Shown in pieces: positions 23,747 through 30,078 of a stretch of DNA of 30,078 nucleotides. This stretch comes from Anaerolineales bacterium UBA2200. GTDB taxonomy: Bacteria > Chloroflexota > Anaerolineae > UBA2200. The translations under genes and the position numbers were made by a program. The stretch is taken from positions 1 through 30,078 of the forward strand of contig DCVA01000028.1 of assembly GCA_002327925.1 (NCBI GenBank), in the 5' to 3' direction. The notes beneath the pieces were generated by a model. That model worked only from the letters and a program-made list of their open reading frames with translations. It did no database searches and was not told where the DNA came from. Positions within the stretch are counted from its first letter, which is position 1. Each line of letters opens with the position of its first letter.

Positions 23747-25017
23747 AGGCAGCCTTTCTGACTGTGATGATTGCGCAGGACGATCGCCGTTGCGTTCATC
23801 GCCAGAAGCAACACGAGTAGCAGCAGGCTGGCAGCGGCGGCAATCCGTCGAAAGTCAGCCTGAGGTCGGGCGGTCCACTGGTATATTTGCATCGGCAAGG
23901 TAGTAAACTTGCTGAACGGGCCGCTAGGGTCGATGACGATGTACGTGGTGGCTCCGACGACCACCAGTGGGGCGGTCTCTCCGATGGCCCGGGACATGGC
24001 CAGAATCGTACCCGTGAGAATGCCCGGGAGCGCTTGCGGAAGTACATGGGACCGAATAGTCTGCCACTGGGTCGCCCCCAGGCTAAGGCTCCCATAGCGT
24101 AAGGAGCGTGGAACGGAACGCACCGCTTCCTGGGCGTTGATGATGATCAGGGGCAGGACCAGCAGTGCAAGGGTAAGGCCGGCGGAGAGGATGGTCCGTC
24201 CATTGGCGGTGGTCGGGTCGCCCCTCCCGAAGGCCGCGCCGCTCGTGATCGGAGCGCAGCTACGCACGAAAATGGCCAGTCCGAGGAGCCCATAGATAAT
24301 TGAGGGTACACCCGCTAGGTTATTGATGTTGGTCCGGATGATGCGGTTTAGAAAGGTATCCCCGGCGTACTCCTCGAGGTACACGGCCGCACCCACCCCC
24401 AATGGAAAGGCCAGCGCTATGGTGATCAACAAGGTCCAGAGCGTGCCGAGGAGAGCTGTGCGTACTCCTGCCCGCTCCGGCACGCTGGATTGAGGGCTGG
24501 TGAGGAAATCGAGACTCAGCCATGATCGGAAGACGAGCTGCGCTTTCGGATACTGCTCTGCCACCACAACTTGTATCTCCTCCCGTCCGAAGATCGACTC
24601 GCTCAACGTCCATCCCTGCTTGACCTCAGGCTTCACGACTCGTTCGATCACCAGCTCGTACAGATCCTGCCGGCTCCGTTTGGCCAAAGGCTGCTCAGAT
24701 TCGAGCCGGCGTACGACAGCAGCAGATACGTGACTGCCGATGATCTGGATGAGTGTCTCGCTCTCCAAGTCCTGCAGTGCGATGCCATCGACGGATAGCG
24801 ACTGCGGGTCGACGGCATTCTCAATTGCCACAAACCCGGATGCTCCGTCCACAATGTTCACGAGCAGCGCGGTCAGCGCAATGACGGCCAAAATCGTGGA
24901 CGCCAGGAGGGCTGTGCTCCAGAGCCGGCCCCGGGCATGTCGACCGGCAATGAAATCGCGCAGGTCATCACCCTCGGGAAGGTTTATGGATGAAACTGCA
25001 GATGGACACCGGTTCAC
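23743..25017 (-). CDS. pstA: phosphate ABC transporter permease PstA with large extracytoplasmic insert
   Basis: Permease of 424 aa, about 140 longer than the other PstA here. Transmembrane helix 1 is at about 33-56; a soluble segment of roughly 130 residues follows before the next helix (G-T-L-W-T-L-L, about 191). The rest is standard PstA: L-A-G-V-P-S-I-I-Y-G-L-L-G-L, L-S-L-G-A-T-Q-W-Q-T and A-I-G-E-T-A-P. PstA variants with an enlarged N-terminal region (DUF3333-like) are known; whether this is that domain needs a profile search. The start is GTG at 25017, overlapping the pstC stop as GTGA, with GGAGG 7 nt upstream. Confidence 0.92.
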   Translation of the reverse strand: MNRCPSAVSSINLPEGDDLRDFIAGRHARGRLWSTALLASTILAVIALTALLVNIVDGASGFVAIENAVDPQSLSVDGIALQDLESETLIQIIGSHVSAAVVRRLESEQPLAKRSRQDLYELVIERVVKPEVKQGWTLSESIFGREEIQVVVAEQYPKAQLVFRSWLSLDFLTSPQSSVPERAGVRTALLGTLWTLLITIALAFPLGVGAAVYLEEYAGDTFLNRIIRTNINNLAGVPSIIYGLLGLAIFVRSCAPITSGAAFGRGDPTTANGRTILSAGLTLALLVLPLIIINAQEAVRSVPRSLRYGSLSLGATQWQTIRSHVLPQALPGILTGTILAMSRAIGETAPLVVVGATTYIVIDPSGPFSKFTTLPMQIYQWTARPQADFRRIAAAASLLLLVLLLAMNATAIVLRNHHSQKGCL

Positions 25018-25985
25018 TCGTACACCTCCCTGAACCTTGCCACAAAGCGCCGGCTAACCACATTGAGGGTCAGAGTAAGCACGAAGAGGAGGGACCCGAT
25101 GGCAAAGATGCTGTCATAATCCATCGAATCGTAGCTGATGTCGCCACTGCTGATGCGCACCATGTGTCCGGTCATGGTCTCGGCAGGGCGGAATGGATTG
25201 ATGGTGAATGCCGGACCCGCACCTGCAGCGAGGGCCGCGATCATCGTTTCACCGATCGCCCTCGACAGAGCGACAATCACCGCCGCAGTGACGCCCGAAA
25301 GGGCAGCGGGCAGTACCACCTGGACTGCGGTCTCCAGTCTGGTGGCTCCCAGAGCGTACGAGGCCTCGCGCAGCGACCGAGGAATCGCGCTGAGAGCATC
25401 TTCGCTCATTGAGCTGATTAACGGCAAGATCAGAATGCCCATCACCAGCCCGGCTGAGGCAGTGTTGTAGATGGAGACCACATCACGGCCAAAGATGGAC
25501 CTCAACAGCGGCGTCATGAAGCTGAGGGCAAAGTAGCCGTACACCACGGTCGGAATTCCGGCCAGGATCTCCAGAACGGGCTTGAGAATGTTGCGAGCTC
25601 GTGCAGAGGCGTACTCGCTCAGGTAGACAGCGACGGCCAGCCCCAGGGGCAGCGCGATCAACATGGCGAAGCCCGTGGTCATCAAAGTTGCGGTCACGAG
25701 GGGCCATACCCCGAACTTGCCGATGCTCGGCTGCCAGGTGGTGGAGGTGAAGAACTCGAGAAGGCTCACCCCTTTGTGGGTGAAGAACAGCAACGATTCT
25801 CTGCCCAGCACGTAGACGATGCCCAGTGTGGTCAGTATCGATACCGCTCCGCAGAAGAACAGTAACCCCTGCACCAACATGTCGCCGGGGCGAGGCCTCT
25901 TTCGCAGATCGTGACTCTGCTGCAGGAATCGTCCCCCTGTTGCAGATCTGGCACGGGGCGCCAGGTCTTCGCTTCCCCCAGTCAT
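25014..25985 (-). CDS. pstC: phosphate ABC transporter permease PstC (first operon)
   Basis: Permease of 323 aa. After a charged cytoplasmic N-terminus of about 35 residues come six hydrophobic segments with W-P-L-V-T-A-T-L, E-I-L-A-G-I-P-T-V-V-Y-G-Y-F-A-L, S-Y-A-L-G-A-T-R-L-E-T and S-R-A-I-G-E-T-M-I, the PstC pattern. The start is the ATG at 25985 with GGAGG 7 nt upstream. It overlaps pstA by 4 nt and is separated from pstS by a 96-bp gap containing a strong hairpin. Confidence 0.94.
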   Translation of the reverse strand: MTGGSEDLAPRARSATGGRFLQQSHDLRKRPRPGDMLVQGLLFFCGAVSILTTLGIVYVLGRESLLFFTHKGVSLLEFFTSTTWQPSIGKFGVWPLVTATLMTTGFAMLIALPLGLAVAVYLSEYASARARNILKPVLEILAGIPTVVYGYFALSFMTPLLRSIFGRDVVSIYNTASAGLVMGILILPLISSMSEDALSAIPRSLREASYALGATRLETAVQVVLPAALSGVTAAVIVALSRAIGETMIAALAAGAGPAFTINPFRPAETMTGHMVRISSGDISYDSMDYDSIFAIGSLLFVLTLTLNVVSRRFVARFREVYE

Positions 25986-26022
25986 CCATGGTCCTCCGTT
26001 ATGTCACTCGCCGACGGTCAAG

Positions 26023-26054
26023 CACGTGAGGAGGGAGGGCTCCCTCCTCACGTG
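26023..26054 (-). other. intercistronic hairpin between pstS and pstC
   Basis: A perfect 14-bp stem (26023-26036 with 26041-26054) closes a 4-nt loop. No T-run follows on the minus strand, and the permease genes downstream have no own promoter that I can see. It probably stabilises the pstS message or partly attenuates transcription, giving more binding protein than permease. Confidence 0.7.
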
Positions 26055-26081
26055 GCGCTGTCGGCCGCCGTCGCGCTGCTA

Positions 26082-27116
26082 CTACTGACCCATGGCCTCC
26101 AGCCAGGTCTGGCGCGAGGCGTTGAGCGACTCAGGGCTGGTTGGAAAGTAGCCTACCTCATCGATCTCTGCGTTGACGAACGTGAGATAGTAGTTCAGAA
26201 AGGCGGCCACCTGAGACTTCTGCTGCAGAATCTTGGCCGTCGAGTAGAGATAGAGCGGTCTGGCGAGCGGGTATGTGGCACTGTCTACTGTCCGAGCGCT
26301 AGGGACAATTCCATCGATGGAAAGCACATTCAGCAGCCCCGAGTTCTCCTGGTAGTAGGCAAACCCGAAGTAGCCGATCGCATACGGGCTGCCCAGCACT
26401 CCCTGCACCAGGACGTTGTCGTCTTCGCTTAGCTGCAGGTTCTTGGCATTTAGCAGTCGGTCCTTGTTCTTCTCGAGCACAACCTCAACAAAGTAGTCGA
26501 ATGTGCCGCTGTCTGTGCCAGGGCTGAAGCGGAGGATGTCCTGTCCGGGCCAGCTGGGGTTTACGTCCGACCATAGTACTGTGTCCGCCGAGAAGATTCG
26601 GGCGAGCTGCTCCATGGTGACGTTGGTCAGAAAGCTGTTCTCCTTGCTCACTACGACAGCGAGGGCGTCGGTTCCGACGCGGAACTCGAGCGGATCACGG
26701 CCAATGGCCAAGCAGGACTCGACTTCACTGGCCTTGATGGCCCGGCTGGCGTTGGCAATGTCCGTCTCGCCTGTCTTGCAGAAACGCTCGAACCCAGCGC
26801 CGCTGCCGATGCTGTCTATGGTCACATTGCCCGTGTAGCCTTCATCGCGGAAGCGTTCGGCGATACGTTCCGAGAGAGGAAACACGGTGGAGCTTCCGGC
26901 TGTGATGATGTCACCCGAGACCGCCAGCGGGTCCACCGGCGGCAGCTCACTGCCCGCCGTGGCGGCCGTGGGTAGAGCGGTCCGAGCGACTGCCGTGGGC
27001 GGTACTGCCGTTGGGGGGACTGCCGTTGGGGGGACTGCCGTCGGGACCGCCGCAGGGGAGCAGGCGGCCGCAAATGCGGTGACCAGAACCAAGATCGCGA
27101 TAGGGTTCCTTCTCAT
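26082..27116 (-). CDS. pstS: phosphate-binding lipoprotein PstS (first operon)
   Basis: Solute-binding lipoprotein of 344 aa. The signal peptide ends A-F-A-A-A-C (Cys19), followed by a repetitive P-T-A-V-P linker to about residue 60. Phosphate-site segments are G-S-S-T-V-F-P (about 73-79), G-S-G-A-G-F with D-I-A-N-A-S-R (about 105-125) and S-P-G-T-D-S-G-T-F. The start is the ATG at 27116 with GAGGAGG upstream. It heads pstS-C-A-B and lies directly below a Pho-box-like element, so it should be induced by PhoB under phosphate limitation. Confidence 0.96.
   Translation of the reverse strand: MRRNPIAILVLVTAFAAACSPAAVPTAVPPTAVPPTAVPPTAVARTALPTAATAGSELPPVDPLAVSGDIITAGSSTVFPLSERIAERFRDEGYTGNVTIDSIGSGAGFERFCKTGETDIANASRAIKASEVESCLAIGRDPLEFRVGTDALAVVVSKENSFLTNVTMEQLARIFSADTVLWSDVNPSWPGQDILRFSPGTDSGTFDYFVEVVLEKNKDRLLNAKNLQLSEDDNVLVQGVLGSPYAIGYFGFAYYQENSGLLNVLSIDGIVPSARTVDSATYPLARPLYLYSTAKILQQKSQVAAFLNYYLTFVNAEIDEVGYFPTSPESLNASRQTWLEAMGQ
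26989..27048 (-). repeat. four tandem 15-nt units encoding the PstS linker
   Basis: Units at 26989, 27004, 27019 and 27034. The middle two are identical (plus strand ACTGCCGTTGGGGGG) and the outer two differ by a few bases. Each encodes P-T-A-V and one more residue. In-frame slippage would change linker length only. Confidence 0.85.
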
Positions 27117-27152
27117 GAGTATCCTCCTCAGGTTTCGTCTATTCCACTGAGA

Positions 27153-27207
27153 AGGATAGAGCCACTGCTTTAAGGCGACATCAACCGTTGGTTAACGTCA
27201 GGTAAAC
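27153..27207 (-). promoter_or_regulatory. Pho box and -10 box upstream of the first pst operon
   Basis: On the minus strand three adjacent 11-nt units occupy 27207-27175: GTTTACCTGAC, GTTAACCAACG and GTTGATGTCGC. Each starts with GTT and the spacing is exactly 11, as in PhoB/PhoP direct-repeat operators. A -10-like TATCCT (27158-27153) lies 16 bp below the last unit, and the pstS start is about 37 bp further. There is no good -35 box, as expected of an activator-dependent promoter. Confidence 0.72.
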
Positions 27208-27226
27208 CTTGCGACTGCTGGCCGCT

Positions 27227-28993
27227 TCAGTCTCCTCCATCGGCCCTCGGCACGGCGAAGGAAAAGGTGCTGCCCTCTCCCTCTCGGCTCTCCACCCAGA
27301 TGCGCCCACCGTGTGCCTGCACAATGTGCTTGGCGATGGCAAGGCCCAGACCCGTCCCTCCTTCGGTGCGAGAGCGGTCGACCTTGTAGAAGCGTTCAAA
27401 GACGCGGGGCAGACTTTCGGCGGAGATTCCTATTCCCGTGTCGTGCACCGACACAACCACCTCAGACGCCTGGACCGCCGCCTCTACCTCGACCCGACCA
27501 CCTCTGGGAGTGAACTTGATGGCATTGTGCAGCAAGTTCGTGGTCACCTGCCCGATACGGTCCCTGTCGGCCAGAATCGCGGGCAGATCAGCAGGAATGC
27601 GCGAAGCGATCACCAGGCCCGCTCTTTCAGCCTGCGGGGCAAGCCTCTGCAGTACGGCATTCACGACGTCAGCGACCATTACCGGCGCCAGTCGCAGAGG
27701 CACCTGTCCCGATTCAATGCGGGTGAGCTCCACAAGTTCATCCACAATCTGTGTGAGGTCATCCACCTGCCCGTTGAGCTGGTCGAGAAATCGCGTGGCG
27801 GCAGGCGGGTCATCCAGAGCCCCATCGCGCAGTGTCTCTGTGAGGGCCTTGAGTGAGGCAAGAGGGGTCCTGAGCTCGTGCGACACGTTGGCAACCAGGT
27901 CGCGACGCGCGGTCTGCAGGCGACGCGTCTGCGAGAGATCCTGCAAGATCACGAGACACGCCCCCTCCTCCTTGCCTGGCAGAGGCACGACTACGACCTG
28001 TAGATAGAGACTGCGGGCGTCGACCTCCACCGGCCCGGCCTGCTGGAGGCGCTGTTCGAAGCATCGCTCCCACACGGCGATGATCCGGTGGTTGCGAGCG
28101 ACCTGAGCGAAGGTCTGGCCGAGGGCTGTTCTCGCGTCTGCAGCAAGCAGTCGTTCCGCAGCAGGGTTGATCAGCCGCACTCGTCCTTCACCGTCCGTGA
28201 TCAGAATGCCGTTGATTGTGTTTTGCAGGATGGTCTCGAGTCGGCTCTTCTCTCTGCTCAACTCGTCCATTGCCTGGCGCTGGCGAGCGGCCATGTTATT
28301 GAATGCGAGGCAGAGCGCTCCCACTTCGTCGCCGGTGGTAGGCAACACCCGGGCGGAGAGGTCTCCGGTCTCCATCCTCCTCATCACTTCAGTGAGCTGT
28401 CGAACTGGCCGGGTGATTCGGTCGGCAATCCACATTGCGAGCGCAGCGGCTCCGAATGCGGTCACGAGGGCCGCCACGATCACCGCCAGTCTTAGTCCGG
28501 ATACGTGGAACTGGATTTGCCTCAGGGGCAGGGCGAGCCGGACGACCCCCAGAACCTGATCGCCCGATCGCACTGGCGCAGCAACGTAGAGCAACTCGTA
28601 GCCGAGCGTCAGGCTATAGCGGATGCTGGCTCCGGACCCCGAGCGCAGGGCATCCTGGATCTCGACGCGGTAGAGATGGTTGTCCATCCCCGCGCGGTTC
28701 TCGTGTGACTCTCCAATAACGACACCGTCCGAAGCAACTACTGTGATGCGTGACCCGGTGAGGGCAGAGTAGCGTTTGGCCGATTCGTCCAGAGTGGTTC
28801 CCGATTCACCCTGGTCAAGTACGGGTGCCAGGGCGTCTGCCACGAGTCTCGCCTCGCTGAGGAGCTGCCCTTCTATGTCTCTGAGGTAGGCATCTCGCAT
28901 AAAGTCGGACAGGTATAGGCCCAGACCCAACGCCGCGACGAGTACCAGCGCGATGTAAGGCAGGGCAATGCGCCAGCGTATGCTCTTGACCAT
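27227..28993 (-). CDS. phoR: phosphate-regulon sensor histidine kinase PhoR-like
   Basis: Membrane histidine kinase of 588 aa. Transmembrane 1 (about 9-28), an extracytoplasmic sensor region (about 30-163), transmembrane 2 (about 167-188), HAMP (about 190-243), PAS (about 250-355), HisKA with V-S-H-E-L-R-T-P (His372) and HATPase_c with N-L-L-H-N-A-I-K-F (N box), D-T-G-I-G-I (G1) and G-T-G-L-G-L-A (G2). It autophosphorylates and phosphorylates PhoB, with PhoU/Pst keeping it off in high phosphate. The large outer domain resembles PhoR of Gram-positive type more than the short E. coli form. The ATG is 3 nt below the phoB stop. Confidence 0.92.
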   Translation of the reverse strand: MVKSIRWRIALPYIALVLVAALGLGLYLSDFMRDAYLRDIEGQLLSEARLVADALAPVLDQGESGTTLDESAKRYSALTGSRITVVASDGVVIGESHENRAGMDNHLYRVEIQDALRSGSGASIRYSLTLGYELLYVAAPVRSGDQVLGVVRLALPLRQIQFHVSGLRLAVIVAALVTAFGAAALAMWIADRITRPVRQLTEVMRRMETGDLSARVLPTTGDEVGALCLAFNNMAARQRQAMDELSREKSRLETILQNTINGILITDGEGRVRLINPAAERLLAADARTALGQTFAQVARNHRIIAVWERCFEQRLQQAGPVEVDARSLYLQVVVVPLPGKEEGACLVILQDLSQTRRLQTARRDLVANVSHELRTPLASLKALTETLRDGALDDPPAATRFLDQLNGQVDDLTQIVDELVELTRIESGQVPLRLAPVMVADVVNAVLQRLAPQAERAGLVIASRIPADLPAILADRDRIGQVTTNLLHNAIKFTPRGGRVEVEAAVQASEVVVSVHDTGIGISAESLPRVFERFYKVDRSRTEGGTGLGLAIAKHIVQAHGGRIWVESREGEGSTFSFAVPRADGGD

Positions 28994-28996
28994 GCA

Positions 28997-29707
28997 TCAC
29001 CCCTCGAAGCGATAGCCCATCCCACGCACCGTCACGATGCGGGTGGGACTGGAAGGGTCACGCTCGAGCTTTTCGCGCAACCATCGAACGTGCACGTCAA
29101 CCGTTCGGCTTCCACCGGCAAAGTCCCAGCCCCAGACACGCTCCAGTATCAGATCTCTCGATAGGACTGCGCCGCGATTACGAGCGAGGAAGCGCAGCAA
29201 CTCGTACTCTTTGGGCTTGAGCCGAAGCGGTCTGCCGGCGAGGGTGACTTCGCCGCGCCGGCCGTCCAAAACCAGGTCGTCGAACACAAGTCGGGTCTTG
29301 CCGTCGGATGCCGAGCCGGAGGCGTCGCCTCCTCCACCCCTTTCCAGCTTTACTCGGCGAAGCATCGCCTTCACTCTCGCCAGCAGTTCTCGCATGCTGA
29401 AGGGTTTGGTCATGTAGTCATCGGCGCCCACTTCCAGGCCGACGATTTTGTCCACTTCTGTCGTCTTGGCCGTAAGCATCAAGATCGGAGTATTGTTCTC
29501 CTGACGCATCACCCGGCACACCTCGAGCCCATCCAGACCAGGCAGCATCAGGTCGAGGACCATCAAGTCCGGCTTGACGCGTCTGGCCAGTCCCAGGCCT
29601 TCCCGGCCATCTCCGGAAGTGATCACCTCATACCCCTGTCGGGCAAGGTTGTATTGTAGTGTGTCACGGAGGACTGCCTCGTCCTCCACCACCAGAATCT
29701 TGGTCAC
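28997..29707 (-). CDS. phoB: PhoB/PhoP-type response regulator (OmpR family)
   Basis: Product of 236 aa. The receiver domain has the acidic pair E-D (8-9), phospho-acceptor Asp52 in V-L-D-L-M-L-P-G, Thr79 and Lys101 (T-K-P-F). A Gly/Ser-rich linker (about 123-135) leads to a winged-helix domain with L-K-P-K-E-Y-E-L-L and R-T-V-D-V-H-V-R-W-L-R. It binds 11-nt direct repeats as a dimer; the repeats above the first pst operon are the obvious target. The start is GTG at 29707 with AGGAG 8 nt upstream. First gene of the phoB-phoR operon. Confidence 0.92.
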   Translation of the reverse strand: MTKILVVEDEAVLRDTLQYNLARQGYEVITSGDGREGLGLARRVKPDLMVLDLMLPGLDGLEVCRVMRQENNTPILMLTAKTTEVDKIVGLEVGADDYMTKPFSMRELLARVKAMLRRVKLERGGGGDASGSASDGKTRLVFDDLVLDGRRGEVTLAGRPLRLKPKEYELLRFLARNRGAVLSRDLILERVWGWDFAGGSRTVDVHVRWLREKLERDPSSPTRIVTVRGMGYRFEG

Positions 29708-29789
29708 AGTCGTTACTCCTGATCTTGTGTGGCCTGACCCGCATCATTGTCGGGTACCACTGGTTTCCCTGCCGCCGAGATGTGTCTCG

Positions 29790-29817
29790 ATTCTAGGCCA
29801 AACATCCATCATGTCAA
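29790..29817 (-). promoter_or_regulatory. promoter of phoB-phoR
   Basis: On the minus strand: TTGACA (29817-29812), 16-bp spacer, TAGAAT (29795-29790). The -35 box lies within the last codons of the neighbouring transposase gene. The leader is about 75 nt. No 11-nt Pho repeats are evident here. Confidence 0.75.
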
Positions 29818-30078
29818 TTGTGCTGTGTAAGTGGCCAACAGATCATTACCAGCCTCTCGGTCACAAGAGAGGAGCAGATCCGAGCTGATCGGGTCGAGCA
29901 GAATGGGAGGGAGCAGGGCGATAGTGCTGTCGCCATTGTAGCCCAGTTTTTGTAGAGTGGTGAGGGGAGCCTGCTGATCCATCCCGACCCCGAAGTGAGG
30001 TCGTAGGACATTGTAGACATAGAGCCAGCGGGAGGCCAGTGCGAGGAATGGGTCGAGGGCCGGTGCCTGGAGCAGGTA
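29809..30078 (-). CDS. C-terminal end of a DDE/integrase-core transposase (cut by window edge)
   Basis: An open frame enters from the right edge and runs 89 codons to TGA at 29809-29811; its start is outside the window. It contains V-Y-N-V-L-R-P-H-F-G-V-G-M followed by A-P-L-T-T-L-Q-K-L-G-Y. The Y-N-x-x-R-P-H pattern is typical of the end of rve-type transposases of the IS481/IS3 kind. About 40 further residues follow, ending A-T-Y-T-A-Q-L-T. The catalytic DDE residues would lie off the window. No terminal inverted repeat can be recognised between the stop and phoB, so the insertion boundary is undefined and the gene may be a remnant. Confidence 0.65.
   Translation of the reverse strand, partial: YLLQAPALDPFLALASRWLYVYNVLRPHFGVGMDQQAPLTTLQKLGYNGDSTIALLPPILLDPISSDLLLSCDREAGNDLLATYTAQLT

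Noticed and set aside
26023..26054. Hairpin read as a terminator after pstS
   Set aside because: There is no T-run on the minus strand; pstC-pstA-pstB depend on transcription from above.
29814..30020. Minus-strand 68-aa open frame
   Set aside because: The overlapping frame encodes the recognisable transposase end; this frame is its shadow.

Overview
The window is GC-rich, gene-dense bacterial chromosome. I count 26 genes: 25 complete and one cut by the right edge. The lipoproteins carry long Thr/Pro/Ala-rich linkers right after the lipobox cysteine, next to a tungsten-type aldehyde:ferredoxin oxidoreductase, a CASTOR/POLLUX-like channel and near-consensus sigma-70 promoters. Together these suggest a Chloroflexota bacterium, perhaps Anaerolineae-like. 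That placement is inferred from gene style only; there is no rRNA here.

Layout. (1) 1-3900: a half-size GDT1/UPF0016 transporter (+) meets stop-to-stop with a minus-strand operon of a DksA/TraR-type zinc-finger protein, lspA and a UMF1-type MFS transporter. (2) 2762-5658 (+): a GT4 glycosyltransferase and a secreted GH13 lipoprotein, closed by a hairpin terminator. (3) 11753-5729 (-): a six-gene operon of a divergent TrpD-family phosphoribosyltransferase, two lipoproteins (one an Asp-box propeller), a GNAT acetyltransferase with a zinc-finger-like N-terminus, a patatin-like hydrolase and a YtcJ-like amidohydrolase. (4) 11974-13863 (+): the two-RCK channel protein, divergent from region 3. (5) 17955-13999 (-): an AOR operon behind a perfect TTGACA-17-TATAAT promoter and a leader of about 200 nt with competing hairpins. 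It encodes AOR, a radical SAM/SPASM protein, a MoaD-like protein ending in GGG, and a second beta-grasp protein without the Gly-Gly tail. (6) 29817-17960 (-): a complete phosphate regulon of phoB-phoR, then pstS2-C2-A2-B3 behind a Pho-box-like element, then pstS1-C1-A1-B2-B1-phoU behind its own sigma-70-like promoter. (7) Right edge: the C-terminal end of a DDE/integrase-type transposase whose last codons overlap the phoB promoter.

How the genes work together. PhoR/PhoB should sense phosphate limitation and act on the three 11-nt repeats upstream of pstS2. The two Pst importers lie in series but have different promoters. The second has two adjacent, sequence-diverged ATPases; one lacks the Q-loop glutamine, which suggests an asymmetric heterodimer. 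In the AOR operon the radical SAM protein and the two ubiquitin-fold proteins probably mature or supply the tungsto/molybdopterin site. The least explained parts are the TrpD-like operon, in which the anthranilate-contact residues are replaced, and the AOR leader with its unusual MoaD pair.
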